A DNA stretch of 64,000 nucleotides from Pseudomonas denitrificans (nom. rej.) (GTDB lineage: Bacteria > Pseudomonadota > Gammaproteobacteria > Pseudomonadales > Pseudomonadaceae): positions 6,176,501 through 6,240,500 of the forward strand of contig NZ_CP043626.1 of NCBI RefSeq assembly GCF_008807415.1, given 5' to 3'. Numbering within the stretch: the first letter of the stretch is position 1; every line of letters begins with the position of its first letter. Under the pieces are notes generated by a model, which saw only the letters and a program-made list of their open reading frames with translations, ran no database searches and was not told the origin of the DNA. Below, piece after piece: positions 48,918 to 58,488 of the stretch. A program made the position numbers and the translations under genes.

Positions 48918-49429
48918 CAGGTGTCCAGGCGGTTGGGCAGGAAGTAGATGTAGTCCAGCAGCGGCGCCTTGTGGCCCAGCGCGGTGAGCGCGGCACTCAT
49001 CTGCCCGCGGTGGTGGGTGCCGTGGTTGACCAGGTGCTGGACGATGTTCGCCAGGCTCTGGCGATGTTCCTGCCCGGCCATGTTGCGGTAGTCCAGTTGG
49101 GTGCCGAGGGTGGCGTCGCTCTGCTTGCTCAGCCACAGGCGCCAGGCGCCGACACCGTCACCCAGGAAGTCGGCGAGGCCGGCGCGGTCCGGCGCGGCCT
49201 CGGCGTCGAGGCGTTCGAACTGCCAGGGCTCTCGCTGCACACGGGCGAACCAGATGCGATCGACCACCGCGAGGTGGTTGAGGGTGCCGTGCAGGCTGCC
49301 GAAGAACAGCCCGCGCGGTGCGCGATAGGCCTCTTCATCCAGCGGCGCGACGGCCTCCAGGATTCGTTCGTAGGCCCACTGGTGGTACGCCAGGAGTTGC
49401 TGAAGGTGTGAAGCGAGAGCGCCGTGCAT
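48917..49429 (-). CDS. DinB-family protein
   Basis: The 170-residue four-helix-bundle protein has the DinB/YfiT metal histidines in LHGTLNHLAVVDRIW and VNHGTHHRGQMS. DinB members are often thiol-dependent S-transferases or stress-linked hydrolases. Its stop overlaps the transporter start. The upstream lipoprotein gene is two bases away, so the three form an operon. Confidence 0.88.
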   Translation of the reverse strand: MHGALASHLQQLLAYHQWAYERILEAVAPLDEEAYRAPRGLFFGSLHGTLNHLAVVDRIWFARVQREPWQFERLDAEAAPDRAGLADFLGDGVGAWRLWLSKQSDATLGTQLDYRNMAGQEHRQSLANIVQHLVNHGTHHRGQMSAALTALGHKAPLLDYIYFLPNRLDT

Positions 49430-49430
49430 A

Positions 49431-49847
49431 TCAGGCCTCCGGGCGCAGGCCCAGGCTGGCGAGTTGTTGGAGGTCGCCGCTGCGCTGGATCAGACGCGGA
49501 TCGTCCAGGGGCAGGCTGCGGCCGGTTTCACGCTCGAGGATCACCTTGAGTTTAGCCTTGTCCACGGTGCCGTCTTCACTCACGGCATCCTTGAGCTTTT
49601 CAGGCGCGACCGAGTACTTCTCGTCGGGCAGGTAGATCGCGCCGGTGGCGAAGTCTACGCCGAAGGCGATCAGGCCCGGGATGATGTAGAACAACAGTCC
49701 GACGGCGTCCAGGGCAGCGACTGCCGGGTCGATGCGGCCGTCGATCTGGCCGCGGCGATCAGGGTAGAACAGGGTGCCGCAGGCCGTCAGCTGGCTGAAC
49801 AGGGCGGCGCTCAGAACTGCACAGGAGACTCGGGTGGCAAGACGCAT
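49431..49847 (-). CDS. Small lipoprotein of unknown function
   Basis: The 138-residue protein starts with a lipoprotein signal (MRLATRVSCAVLSAALFSQL) and lipobox LTAC (Cys23), with a hydrophobic helix at about residues 45-68 (VGLLFYIIPGLIAFGVDF). The C-terminal part contains GTVDKAKLKVILERETGRS. The residue after Cys23 is Gly, which favours outer-membrane sorting. It is the first gene of the operon with the DinB and CDF genes. Confidence 0.75.
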   Translation of the reverse strand: MRLATRVSCAVLSAALFSQLTACGTLFYPDRRGQIDGRIDPAVAALDAVGLLFYIIPGLIAFGVDFATGAIYLPDEKYSVAPEKLKDAVSEDGTVDKAKLKVILERETGRSLPLDDPRLIQRSGDLQQLASLGLRPEA

Positions 49848-49954
49848 GAAAAAACCTCCGGGAGGATGATGCGGACAACTATATCAACGAGCTTGCTGTC
49901 GCTGCTGGCAGATTCGTACTAGCCAGCGTTCTGCTTGCTTCTATGACTGCCGAG

Positions 49955-49981
49955 TTGGCACCGTGGTTCGCCCGCTATAAT
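49955..49981 (+). promoter_or_regulatory. Promoter of hrpB
   Basis: TTGGCA and TATAAT, 15-base spacer, 60 bases before the hrpB ATG. The -10 box is consensus, the spacing one or two bases short. Confidence 0.6.
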
Positions 49982-50040
49982 CGCCGCCCCCCGCGTAGTC
50001 CGGGTTACCGCCTTATGAAATTCGAGTTCCAGGAGCCGGC

Positions 50041-52572
50041 ATGAACGCCCTTCCCATCGACAGCGTCCTTCCCGCCCTGCGCCAGGCCCTGGCCGGGCGC
50101 CACGAGGTGGTGCTGGAGGCGCCGCCCGGCGCCGGCAAGACCACCCGCGTGCCGCTGGCGCTGCTGGATGAGGCGTGGCTGGGCGGGCAGTCGATCCTGA
50201 TGCTGGAACCGCGCCGCCTGGCCGCTCGCGCCGCCGCTGAAAGATTGGCCGCAGAGCTGGGCGAGAAGGTCGGCGAGACCGTTGGCTACCGCATCCGCCT
50301 GGACAGCAAGGTCGGCCCCAGGACGCGCATCGAGGTGGTCACCGAGGGCATCCTCGCCCGCCGCCTGCAGGATGACCCGGCGCTGGAGGGCGTGGGGCTG
50401 GTGATCTTCGATGAATTCCACGAGCGCTCACTGGATGCCGATCTGGCGCTGGCGCTGACCCTCAATGGCCGCGCACTGCTGCGCGACGAGCCACCGCTCA
50501 AGGTGCTGGTGATGTCGGCCACGCTGGAAGGCGAGCGCCTCTCCGCGCTGCTGGACGACGCGCCGGTGGTGCGCAGCGAGGGGCGCATGTTCCCGGTGGA
50601 TATCCGCTGGGGCCGCCCATGGCAGGCCGGCGAGTTCATCGAGCCGCGCGTGGTGCAGACGGTTCTGCAGGCGCTGGCCGACGAGCCCGGCAGCCTGCTG
50701 GTGTTCCTGCCCGGCCAGGCGGAGATTCGCCGCGTCGCCGAGCAGTTGGGCGAGGCCCTGGCCGGCCGCTCCGATGTCCTGCTCTGCCCGCTGCACGGCG
50801 AACTCGACCTCGACGCCCAGCGTGCCGCCATCGAACCCGCGCCGGCGGGCAAGCGCAAGGTGGTGCTGGCGACCAACATCGCCGAGACCAGCCTGACCAT
50901 CGACGGCGTGCGCGTCGTCGTGGACGCCGGGCTGGCGCGGGTACCGCGCTTCGATCCGGGCAGTGGCATGACCCGCCTGGAAACCCAGCGCATCTCCCGC
51001 GCCTCCGCCACCCAGCGCGCCGGCCGTGCCGGACGTTTGGAACCGGGCGCCTGCTACCGCCTGTGGTCCGAGGCGCAGCACGATCAACTGCCGGCCTATG
51101 GCGCGGCGGAAATTCTCCAGGCCGATCTGGCCGGCCTCGCCCTGCAGCTGGCGCGCTGGGGTGTCGCCCCGCAGGAGCTGGCCTGGCTCGATCTGCCGCC
51201 CGCCGCCGCTTATGCACAGGCCCAGGACCTGCTGGAGCGCCTCGGCGCGCTGGCTTCCCGCGCCGGTGGCGGCAGCCTCACGCCCCACGGTCAGGCCATG
51301 GCCGAAGTGCCGGCGCACCCGCGTATTGCCCATCTGCTGCTGCGCGGCCATGCGCTGGGGCTGGGGCAGCTGGCCTGCGATCTGGCCGCCTTGCTCGGCG
51401 AGCGCGACATCCTGCGTGGCAGCGACGCCGACCTGCATCACCGCATCGCCTTGCTGGCCGGCGAGCAGAACGGCCCGCGCGCCAGCCGGGGCGCGGTGCA
51501 GCGGGTGCGCCAGCTGGCGCGACAGTTCAAGGGCTACTTGCGCGGCCCGGCCCGCGAGCCGGTGGCCGACCCCGATCATCCGCGCTGGTTGGGCGGCCTG
51601 CTGGCCTTTGCCTACCCGGACCGCATCGCCCGCCAGCGACGTGCCGGTGGCGGCGAATATCGCCTGGCCAACGGCCGCGCGGCGCTGTTCGGCGAGCCGG
51701 ATGCGCTGATGAAGGAAGCCTGGCTGGTGGTCGCCGATCTCGGCAGCCGCCAGGGCCAGCGCGAGGAGCGCATCTACCTGGCGGCGGCGCTGGAGCCGGG
51801 GCTGTTCGAGTCGATCCTCGCCGAACAGGTCAGTGTCCATGACGAGTTGGAGTGGGACGAGCGAGAAGGCGTGCTGCGCGCTGAGCGCCAGCGCAAGGTC
51901 GGTGAGCTGGTGCTGTCCACCGAGGCGCTGCCCAACCTCGACGCCGAGGCGCGCAGCCGCGCGCTACTCGGGCTGGTGCGGCGCAAGGGGCTGGAGCTGC
52001 TGCCGTGGACGCCGGAGCTGCGCCAGTGGCAGGCGCGCATCGCCTTGCTGCGCCGGCTCGATCTGGAAGGCAAGGGCGAGAGCGAGTGGCCGGACGTCAG
52101 CGACGCCGCGCTGCTGGTTCCGCTGGAAGACTGGCTGCTGCCCTACCTGGGCAAGGTCTCGCGGCTGTCGCACTTCGCCAACCTGGAGCTGAGCGGGATT
52201 CTCCACGGGCTGCTGCCCTGGCCGTTGCCGCAGCGGCTGGACGAGCTGGCGCCACGCGCGCTGCAGGTGCCGTCCGGCTCGACTATCCGCCTGGATTACA
52301 GCGAGTTTCCCCCGGTGCTCGCCGTGCGCCTGCAGGAGCTGTTCGGCCTGGCCGACACGCCGCGCATTGCAGGAGGGCGGGTGGCGGTGAAGCTACACCT
52401 GCTGTCGCCAGCGCAGCGGCCGGTGCAGGTGACCCAGGACCTGGCCAACTTCTGGCGCAGCACCTATGCGGAAGTGAAGAAGGACCTGAAGGGGCGCTAT
52501 CCGAAGCATTACTGGCCAGATGACCCGCTGATCGCCGAGCCGACGGCGCGGGCCAAGCCGCGCAAGGGGTAG
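50041..52572 (+). CDS. hrpB: ATP-dependent helicase HrpB
   Basis: The 843-residue DExH-box helicase has Walker A APPGAGKTTRVPLALL, motif II IFDEFHERSL, VMSATLEG, ATNIAETSLTIDGVRVVVDAG and QRAGRAGRLEPG, and the C-terminal HrpB-specific domain. Length matches the family (about 810-840). HrpB homologues act on RNA, some in mRNA processing or virulence; role in Pseudomonas not firmly known. It is a single gene with its own promoter. Confidence 0.96.
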   Translation: MNALPIDSVLPALRQALAGRHEVVLEAPPGAGKTTRVPLALLDEAWLGGQSILMLEPRRLAARAAAERLAAELGEKVGETVGYRIRLDSKVGPRTRIEVVTEGILARRLQDDPALEGVGLVIFDEFHERSLDADLALALTLNGRALLRDEPPLKVLVMSATLEGERLSALLDDAPVVRSEGRMFPVDIRWGRPWQAGEFIEPRVVQTVLQALADEPGSLLVFLPGQAEIRRVAEQLGEALAGRSDVLLCPLHGELDLDAQRAAIEPAPAGKRKVVLATNIAETSLTIDGVRVVVDAGLARVPRFDPGSGMTRLETQRISRASATQRAGRAGRLEPGACYRLWSEAQHDQLPAYGAAEILQADLAGLALQLARWGVAPQELAWLDLPPAAAYAQAQDLLERLGALASRAGGGSLTPHGQAMAEVPAHPRIAHLLLRGHALGLGQLACDLAALLGERDILRGSDADLHHRIALLAGEQNGPRASRGAVQRVRQLARQFKGYLRGPAREPVADPDHPRWLGGLLAFAYPDRIARQRRAGGGEYRLANGRAALFGEPDALMKEAWLVVADLGSRQGQREERIYLAAALEPGLFESILAEQVSVHDELEWDEREGVLRAERQRKVGELVLSTEALPNLDAEARSRALLGLVRRKGLELLPWTPELRQWQARIALLRRLDLEGKGESEWPDVSDAALLVPLEDWLLPYLGKVSRLSHFANLELSGILHGLLPWPLPQRLDELAPRALQVPSGSTIRLDYSEFPPVLAVRLQELFGLADTPRIAGGRVAVKLHLLSPAQRPVQVTQDLANFWRSTYAEVKKDLKGRYPKHYWPDDPLIAEPTARAKPRKG

Positions 52573-52597
52573 GTTTGGCACAGAGGCGATGTGCTCC

Positions 52598-52647
52598 CTG
52601 CAGGAGCGGGCCATGCCCGCGATCGCGCGCATGGCGCGCTCCTACAG
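52598..52647. repeat. REP element, family A, complete pair
   Basis: CTGCAGGAGCGGGCCATGCC and GCGCGCATGGCGCGCTCCTA, with CGCGATC between, after hrpB. Same design as 9981 and 20585. Confidence 0.86.
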
Positions 52648-52697
52648 GTCGTCTCCGTCGCTTGAGTACGCTTCTGCGCCATTCCCGCCTTACGGAG

Positions 52698-53462
52698 TCA
52701 GGGCAACTTCATCTCGTAACCCGCCGACTGCAGTTCGTCGTAGGCGTGGTCCAGTTGCGCGCGCAGGCCTTCGGCGTCAGGGGCGTGGCGGGAGACGATG
52801 AGCTTGGTCGGCACGCTGTACAGGTTGTCGAAGGCCAGCGGCGCCATGTTCAGCTCGCGGCGCGCCTGTTCAACCGGCGTCTGGTAGTCGATCAGGTAGT
52901 CGCCGCGACCGCGCTCGAGCATCTGCAGGGCGGCGGTGTGGGTGCTGGTGCGGTGCACTTCCAGCTGCAGTTTCGGGTCGGCCAGCATCTCGGTGATCGG
53001 CCGCCAGTAGCTGTAGCCGCTGATCAGGATCACCCGGCTGGTGGTCAGCCCTTCGGGCAGTTTCGGCGAGGGGCGGGAGGCCAGGCGATACAGGTTCAGC
53101 TCGACGTGCCCCAGCACCCGCTCGCACTCCAGTGTGCTGCCCAGCAGTTCCGGCTTGCCCGGCGCGCCGGCCCAGAGCTGCACGCTGCCGTCCTGCAGGC
53201 CGAGGTACAGGCGGGCGCTGGGCAAGGGGCGGAAATCGGCGCGATAACCGGCCTTGAGCAGGATGCGCCGGACCATCTCGGCGCCGCTGCCGCGAGTGCT
53301 GCCGTCCGGGGCGGTATAGGTGTAGGGCGGGAATTCGTAGTAGCCGACGGTCAATGCCGGCAGCGGATGCGGCAACCGGTCGGCCAGGGTGGGCCTGTCG
53401 ACGGCGAAAGCGTTGAGGCAGAGCAGGGCGACGATCAGCCCGACGAGACGGCGAAAGTGCAT
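52698..53462 (-). CDS. Periplasmic solute-binding-like protein (SBP family 3)
   Basis: The 254-residue protein starts with a signal peptide (MHFRRLVGLIVALLCLNAFA) and the SBP-3 fold pattern LTVGYYEFPPYTYTAPDGSTRGSGAEMVR, then LPSARLYLGLQDGSV and RGDYLIDYQTPVEQARR. Such lone proteins bind amino acids or related ligands and may serve sensors rather than transporters. No ABC partner genes are next to it. Confidence 0.8.
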   Translation of the reverse strand: MHFRRLVGLIVALLCLNAFAVDRPTLADRLPHPLPALTVGYYEFPPYTYTAPDGSTRGSGAEMVRRILLKAGYRADFRPLPSARLYLGLQDGSVQLWAGAPGKPELLGSTLECERVLGHVELNLYRLASRPSPKLPEGLTTSRVILISGYSYWRPITEMLADPKLQLEVHRTSTHTAALQMLERGRGDYLIDYQTPVEQARRELNMAPLAFDNLYSVPTKLIVSRHAPDAEGLRAQLDHAYDELQSAGYEMKLP

Positions 53463-53566
53463 GGATACCCGGGGTGCGTGTTGTCGTTGTTATGCAGTGC
53501 CGGCCGAGCATGGGGCCGCCGCGCCTCGCTTGTCCAGCATGGCCCGGCGGCGATGTGGCGCACCCC

Positions 53567-54649
53567 TCAGTGGGGCAGCAGGAAGCGCGCGGACAGCGGC
53601 AGGTGATTGGAGATGCGCAGGGTGTCGTGGCTGCGCACGCCAGCATCGAGGCGGTTCAGGCCGGGGCTGTGGAACAGGTAGTCGAGGGTGCGGTCGGGCT
53701 TGTGCACGCGCGGGTCGTTGGGGAAGTGGGTGTACCACTTCTCCTGGTCGGCGCCGCTGGATTCCTCCACCGCCGGGACCACCGGGAAGCGCGCCGCCAG
53801 CAGGTTCAGCTCGCTGTTGGCGCGGTAGGGCGCGCGCAGCACTTCCGGCAGATAGGGGTACTGGCCCAGCGGCAGCAGACCGAGGTCACCGCCCAGCAGC
53901 CAGGGGCGGCCGGCGGCCTGCAGGGTGTTCAGGTGGGCTTCGACGGCTTCGACCTGGCGCTGCGGGGTGTCGTCGCCATCGGGGCGTTCCAGGCGCGTGT
54001 TGATCACGCTGAGCTGGCCGCCGCCGCGGATCGGCAGGTCGCTCTGCAGCATCGCCGGCTGCGGGGCGAACAGGTGCAGCAGCGGGATGGACGAGCGCTG
54101 CGGTAAAGCGATGCGCTCGCCGCCGCTGATCTGGAAGCGGCTGAAGGTCACCAGCTTGCGCCCGGCGCTGCCGAATACATGGGGGTTGGGATCGAAGCGC
54201 GCCTTCCAGTCGAAGGCAGCGGTGGAGCAGGGGTAGAGATCGGTCAGGCGGTCGCCGATCAGCGCCTGCTGGTCCTGCTTGCCGGTGGCGGCGGCGCCGT
54301 CGTCGACTTCCTGCAGCAGGACGATGTCCGGCGCTTCGTCGCGGATCACCCGCACCACTTCGTCGAGGCTGTAGGCGATGTCTTCGGCGCTGGGGCTGTC
54401 GTCGGGGCCGGTGGTATCGGGCAGGTCGTCCCAGAAGATGTAGCGCTTGCCGGCCAGGTACTGGACGTTCCAGGTCATCACCTTCAGCGCCTGCCCTGGC
54501 TGCAGTTGCGGTGCGGGCGCGCGGCACTGTGCGGCGACGGCCTCGCGCTCGGCGGGGTGCCAGGCCAGCAGCCAGGCGGCAGCGGTGACGGCGAGCAGCA
54601 GGGCGATGAACAGCACGAAGAGGAAGCGGCGGCGAAGCGAGAGGCTCAT
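53567..54649 (-). CDS. Endonuclease/exonuclease/phosphatase-family protein
   Basis: The 360-residue protein has an N-terminal membrane or signal segment (FVLFIALLLAVTAAAWLLA) and the EEP fold with metal residues in MTWNVQYLAG, IVLLQEVDDG, LLGGDLGLLP and the catalytic-site SNHLPLSARF. Likely a secreted or membrane-bound phosphodiesterase or nuclease; substrate unknown. Divergent from the SDR gene. Confidence 0.85.
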   Translation of the reverse strand: MSLSLRRRFLFVLFIALLLAVTAAAWLLAWHPAEREAVAAQCRAPAPQLQPGQALKVMTWNVQYLAGKRYIFWDDLPDTTGPDDSPSAEDIAYSLDEVVRVIRDEAPDIVLLQEVDDGAAATGKQDQQALIGDRLTDLYPCSTAAFDWKARFDPNPHVFGSAGRKLVTFSRFQISGGERIALPQRSSIPLLHLFAPQPAMLQSDLPIRGGGQLSVINTRLERPDGDDTPQRQVEAVEAHLNTLQAAGRPWLLGGDLGLLPLGQYPYLPEVLRAPYRANSELNLLAARFPVVPAVEESSGADQEKWYTHFPNDPRVHKPDRTLDYLFHSPGLNRLDAGVRSHDTLRISNHLPLSARFLLPH

Positions 54650-54802
54650 GGGTGACCAGGGGCTATGCTTGTTGGGTCCAGAGGATAGTGGCTGCGACTT
54701 TGTATTTCACCTCCGTGTTTGATGTGGGAATTATCCTGAAACCTTGTGAGATGTAGTTCGCAAGACGTCAACATCGCGCCCTGCGGGCTTCGGGAGACTG
54801 CC

Positions 54803-55639
54803 ATGCCCCGAACACTTTTCTCCCATTCGCCTTACCGGCGCAAGGTCGTACTGGTCAGTGGCGGCTGTTCCGGCATCGGTCGCGCGCTGGTGCTGCGCTT
54901 CGCCCGGGCCGGCGCGCATCCGGTAATCCTCGACCTCGACCAGGCGGCACTGGACAGCCTGGTGCAGCACCTGCGCGAGCACCTGAACGTCGAAGCCCTC
55001 GGCCTGCGCTGCGACATCGCCGATGCCGAGGCGGTGGAGCGCGCGGTGGCGCTCGCCGTCGAGCGCTTCGGCGGTATCGACGTGCTGGTGAACAACGCCG
55101 GTATCACCCACCGCAGCCTGTTCATCGAGACCGAGCTGGCGGTGTTCCGGCGGGTGATGGCGGTGAACTTCTATGGCGCGCTGCACTGTACCCAGTCTGC
55201 GCTGCCCAGCCTGCTGGCGCGGCACGGGCAGATCGTCGTGCTCAGTTCGCTGACCGGCTTCGCCCCGCTGCTCTACCGCAGTGCCTACAACGCCAGCAAG
55301 CACGCGCTGCACGGGCTGTTCGACACGCTGCGCATGGAACTGGACGGCACCGGGGTGGCGATCACCCTGGCCTGCCCGGGCTTTACCGCCACCGACCTGC
55401 GCAAGAATGCCCTGGTCGGCGACGGCTCAGTGATCCGCCAGCCGGCCGTGGTACTGGGGGCGGAAGTGGCCTCGCCGCGCGATGTGGCCGAGGCGATTTA
55501 CCAGGGAGCGCTGCGTCGGCGGCGTTTGCTGGTGCTGTCCAACGTCAACTGGCGGGCGCGGCTGCTGGCGCGCTTCTTCCCGCGGCTGTTCGAGAAGCTG
55601 CTGGTGCCGAAGATGTCGGGGCTGCGCCCCGGACACTGA
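54803..55639 (+). CDS. Short-chain dehydrogenase/reductase
   Basis: The 278-residue SDR has GGCSGIGRAL, NNAGITHRS, Ser in SSLTGFAP and YNASK. The C-terminal RARLLARFFPRLFEKLLV is hydrophobic/basic, as in membrane-associated SDRs. Start MPRTLFSHSPY has a GGGAGACTGCC site. No pathway partner nearby. Confidence 0.88.
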   Translation: MPRTLFSHSPYRRKVVLVSGGCSGIGRALVLRFARAGAHPVILDLDQAALDSLVQHLREHLNVEALGLRCDIADAEAVERAVALAVERFGGIDVLVNNAGITHRSLFIETELAVFRRVMAVNFYGALHCTQSALPSLLARHGQIVVLSSLTGFAPLLYRSAYNASKHALHGLFDTLRMELDGTGVAITLACPGFTATDLRKNALVGDGSVIRQPAVVLGAEVASPRDVAEAIYQGALRRRRLLVLSNVNWRARLLARFFPRLFEKLLVPKMSGLRPGH

Positions 55640-55666
55640 ACCGGTCCGAGGTAAAACCCGGGACAA

Positions 55667-55769
55667 CTGTAGGAGCGGGCCATGCCCGCGAGCGCGGACA
55701 AGGTCCGCGCTGTCAGGAAGTGCGGCGTGAGCCCAACTCACGGATCGCGGGCATGGCCTGCTCCAACAG
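55667..55769. repeat. REP elements, family A, three half-sites
   Basis: CTGTAGGAGCGGGCCATGCC, a GCGCGGACAAGGTCCGCGCT palindrome and ATCGCGGGCATGGCCTGCTC-CAACAG follow one another between the convergent SDR and VOC genes. It is a longer, imperfect cluster of the same repeat. Confidence 0.8.
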
Positions 55770-55776
55770 GTCGAGG

Positions 55777-56208
55777 TCAGTGGGAGTGGGTATCGAACCC
55801 GCCGCCGGCCAGCGCCATGTCCCAGAACGAGGCCTCGATCTTGTGGCCGTCCAGGTCGCGGACGAAGCAGCCGTAGTAAGGGTCGCCATACAGCGGGCGC
55901 GGGCCGGGTGCGCCTTCGTCGGTGGCGCCGGCGGCAATCGCGGCGCGGTAGAAGGCGTCCACTTCGTCGCGGGAGTTGGCCATGAAGCCGAAGTGCGTGC
56001 CATTGCCGACGCTGGCCGGGTGGCCGTCGATGGGCGTCTGCAGCCAGAACTCGGGGAACACCCGGCCGTAGGCCACGGCGCCGGGGTGCTCCATGATCGG
56101 CTGGCAGCCCAGGGTGGGCAGCACGGCGTCGTAGAACGCCTTGGCGCGCGGATAGTCATTGGTGCCGATGGAAATGTGCGAAAGGCAGCTGGGCGGGAAG
56201 TCGCTCAC
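55777..56208 (-). CDS. VOC-family (glyoxalase-like) protein
   Basis: The 143-residue protein has the beta-alpha-beta-beta-beta pair of the vicinal-oxygen-chelate fold: LSHISIGTNDYPRAKAFYDAVLP and VRDLDGHKIEASFWD. Metal His is in HISIGTND and Glu in IEASFW. Substrate unknown. Confidence 0.85.
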   Translation of the reverse strand: MSDFPPSCLSHISIGTNDYPRAKAFYDAVLPTLGCQPIMEHPGAVAYGRVFPEFWLQTPIDGHPASVGNGTHFGFMANSRDEVDAFYRAAIAAGATDEGAPGPRPLYGDPYYGCFVRDLDGHKIEASFWDMALAGGGFDTHSH

Positions 56209-56310
56209 GGCGAGTCTCCTTACTCCGGATTTTCGGGGGGTGGGAAGGAGACTCCAGCGTAGAACCCCGGCGTGCGTCGCGCCGGGGGATTTGTTGCGAC
56301 TTGCTGCCGC

Positions 56311-56961
56311 TCAGGCGGGCTCGCGGCCGAGCAGGATGAAGATGCGGTAGGCGGCCACCGTCAGCAGCAGCTGGAAGAACCCGCTCAGCGAGTGCAGCGC
56401 GACGCTGAGCACCGGCGCGTCCTGGCCGGCCTCGGTGATCCAGCCTTCGGCGATCCATACCGGCGCGAGGATCGCCAGGGAGGTCATCAGCAGCAGGAAG
56501 AAGTGCCCGGTGGTCAGGGCGAAGCTTTCGCGCATTGCGTCGATGGGCGCGCGGCCGCGCTGCACCAGGAGGAATTCGGCGAAGGCCAGCTTGATCATCA
56601 CGAAGATGCCCGGCAGCACCATCAGGTACAGGCCGAGCACGATCAGCAGTGAAGTGATCGCCGAGAGCAGGGCGAAGGCCGGCCACAGCCGCAGCGCCGC
56701 GCTCCACAGTTCGCGCACGCTGCGCTGCACGCCTTCGCCGGTGTCGATCATGAAAAGGATCAGGCTGGCGGTGTAGATCGGGTAGAACACCAGGCCCGCG
56801 GCCATGCCCCAGGGCGCGAAGTTCTGCGAGCCGGCGGCGACGTTGATCTGCTGCTGGACCAGCGTCTCGATGACAATCCAGGGCAGGCACAGCGGCACCA
56901 GGATGCCGAGGTGACGGGAGAAGAAGAACCAGGTGTCGCGGAGGATGGAAAGGGGATTCAT
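56311..56961 (-). CDS. YciC-like multi-pass membrane protein
   Basis: The 216-residue protein has about six membrane helices and the glycerophosphoryl diester phosphodiesterase-membrane (YciC/GPDPase-like) pattern, including VMIKLAFAEFLLVQRGRAPI. Start MNPLSILRDTWFFF chosen; an upstream in-frame ATG would add 15 residues without membrane character. Function unknown. Confidence 0.8.
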   Translation of the reverse strand: MNPLSILRDTWFFFSRHLGILVPLCLPWIVIETLVQQQINVAAGSQNFAPWGMAAGLVFYPIYTASLILFMIDTGEGVQRSVRELWSAALRLWPAFALLSAITSLLIVLGLYLMVLPGIFVMIKLAFAEFLLVQRGRAPIDAMRESFALTTGHFFLLLMTSLAILAPVWIAEGWITEAGQDAPVLSVALHSLSGFFQLLLTVAAYRIFILLGREPA

Positions 56962-57118
56962 CAGTAACCCGATACTGTCCGAGGGCTTCGACTCTAACTT
57001 AAGCAAACCCTCAGCTGAAGACGCCAGAATTCTGCGACCGGAACTTGTTTTTTTGCGAGCCGATCCAATGTTGCAGAGGCAATGTTCTGCCGAACCACCC
57101 GCTCACTCGAGGCCTGCC

Positions 57119-57868
57119 ATGAATTCCGAAGAGCAATCCCTGATCGATGGTCTGTTCACCCGCCTGCGTGATGCGCAGGCGCAGACCGCGCCACGCGACG
57201 CCGACGCCGAGGCCCAGATCAACCGGCACCTGGTGCAACAGCCAGCCGCGCCGTACTACATGGCCCAGGCGATGCTGATCCAGGAAGCGGCGATCAAGCG
57301 CCTGGACCAGCGCGTCAAGGAGCTGGAAGCGCAGCAGGCCAGGGCCCAGGAGCAGCGCCCGAGCAGCGGCGGCTTCCTCGCCGGCTTGTTCGGCGGCGGC
57401 CAGAGCCCGCAACCGCGCCAGGAACAGGCGCAGCAGCGCCCGGACGGCTGGGGCCAGACACGCTTCTCGCAACCGGCCGGCGGCAATGCGGCTTACGCGA
57501 ACAACCCCGGCGCCGGCAACCCGAACGACTTCAGGCCAGCCCAGCCCGCGCAAGCGGCGCCCCAGGGTGGCGGCTTCATGCGCGGCGCCTTGCAGACCGC
57601 TGCGGGCGTGGCCGGTGGTGTGATGGTGGCGGACCTGCTGACCAGCATGTTCCACCACAACCAGCCGCAGGAAATCGTCGAGGTGATCCAGGAACAGCCG
57701 GTGCAGCCGGAGCCGTCCAGCTTCGACGACGGGCGCGGCGATGACTCGTCCCTGGGCGGCGACCGCTACGCCGACAACGGCTTCAACGATGCGAATTACG
57801 ACGACAGCGGCAGCTTCGGTGACGATTCGAGCTTCTTCGGCGACGACGACGGCGACCTGTTCAGCTGA
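57119..57868 (+). CDS. DUF2076 family protein
   Basis: The 249-residue protein opens MNSEEQSLIDGLFTRLRDAQ and has the DUF2076 layout: helical coiled-coil part to about residue 80, a flexible Gln/Pro/Gly-rich middle, a hydrophobic GGVMVADLLTSMF stretch at about 155-175 and an acidic Asp-rich tail (FDDGRGDDSS, DDDGDLFS). A possible single membrane association, cytoplasmic side unclear. Function unknown. Divergent from the YciC gene. Confidence 0.9.
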   Translation: MNSEEQSLIDGLFTRLRDAQAQTAPRDADAEAQINRHLVQQPAAPYYMAQAMLIQEAAIKRLDQRVKELEAQQARAQEQRPSSGGFLAGLFGGGQSPQPRQEQAQQRPDGWGQTRFSQPAGGNAAYANNPGAGNPNDFRPAQPAQAAPQGGGFMRGALQTAAGVAGGVMVADLLTSMFHHNQPQEIVEVIQEQPVQPEPSSFDDGRGDDSSLGGDRYADNGFNDANYDDSGSFGDDSSFFGDDDGDLFS

Positions 57869-57961
57869 CCCTGGCGCCGGGTCATCCCGCCCGCCGGGAC
57901 TGGCGGGGGCGCGCCGCTGTGCCGATAATGCGCCCCCGCTGTTCGAGTCCCGGAGTCACCG

Positions 57962-58438
57962 TTGAAGACCATCGCCCTGTTCGCCGACGTGCAGAACCTC
58001 TACTACACCGTGCGTCAGGCCTACGGCTGCCACTTCAACTACGCGGCGTTGTGGGCCGAGCTGAGTGCCCAGGGCAACATCGTCCAGGCCTACGCCTACG
58101 CCATCGACCGCGGCGATGCCAGGCAGCAGCAGTTCCAGCAGATCCTGCGCAAGCTCGGCTTCACCGTGAAGCTCAAGCCCTACATCCAGCGCGCCGACGG
58201 CTCGGCCAAGGGTGACTGGGACGTCGGCATCACCATCGACATCCTCGACGCCGCGCCGAACGTGGACGAGGTCGTGCTGGCCTCCGGCGACGGCGATTTC
58301 GACCTGCTGCTCGACCGCGTCCGTGCCGGCGGCACCGACGCCACCGCCTACGGCGTGCCGGGCCTCACCGCCCAGGCGCTGATCCGCGCGGCCAGCCGCT
58401 ACGTGCCCATCGAAGGTGCGCTGCTGCTGCGCTCCTGA
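57962..58438 (+). CDS. NYN-domain (LabA/DUF88) protein, TTG start
   Basis: The 158-residue PIN-like protein has acidic active-site positions in ALFADVQNLYY, KGDWDVGITIDI and LASGDGDFDLLL, and the NYN C-terminal ALIRAASRYVPIEGALL. NYN domains are predicted RNases. Start is TTG at 57962 with GGAG nearby, giving the conserved MKTIALFADVQN. Confidence 0.9.
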   Translation: MKTIALFADVQNLYYTVRQAYGCHFNYAALWAELSAQGNIVQAYAYAIDRGDARQQQFQQILRKLGFTVKLKPYIQRADGSAKGDWDVGITIDILDAAPNVDEVVLASGDGDFDLLLDRVRAGGTDATAYGVPGLTAQALIRAASRYVPIEGALLLRS

Positions 58439-58488
58439 CCCTTGCGGCTACAATGCCGCCCATTCCGAATCGTTTCTGCGAGCGCTCC

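Noticed and set aside
52698..53462. A full amino-acid ABC transporter with this binding protein
   Set aside because: No ATPase or permease genes adjoin it; the neighbours are hrpB and a divergent unrelated enzyme.
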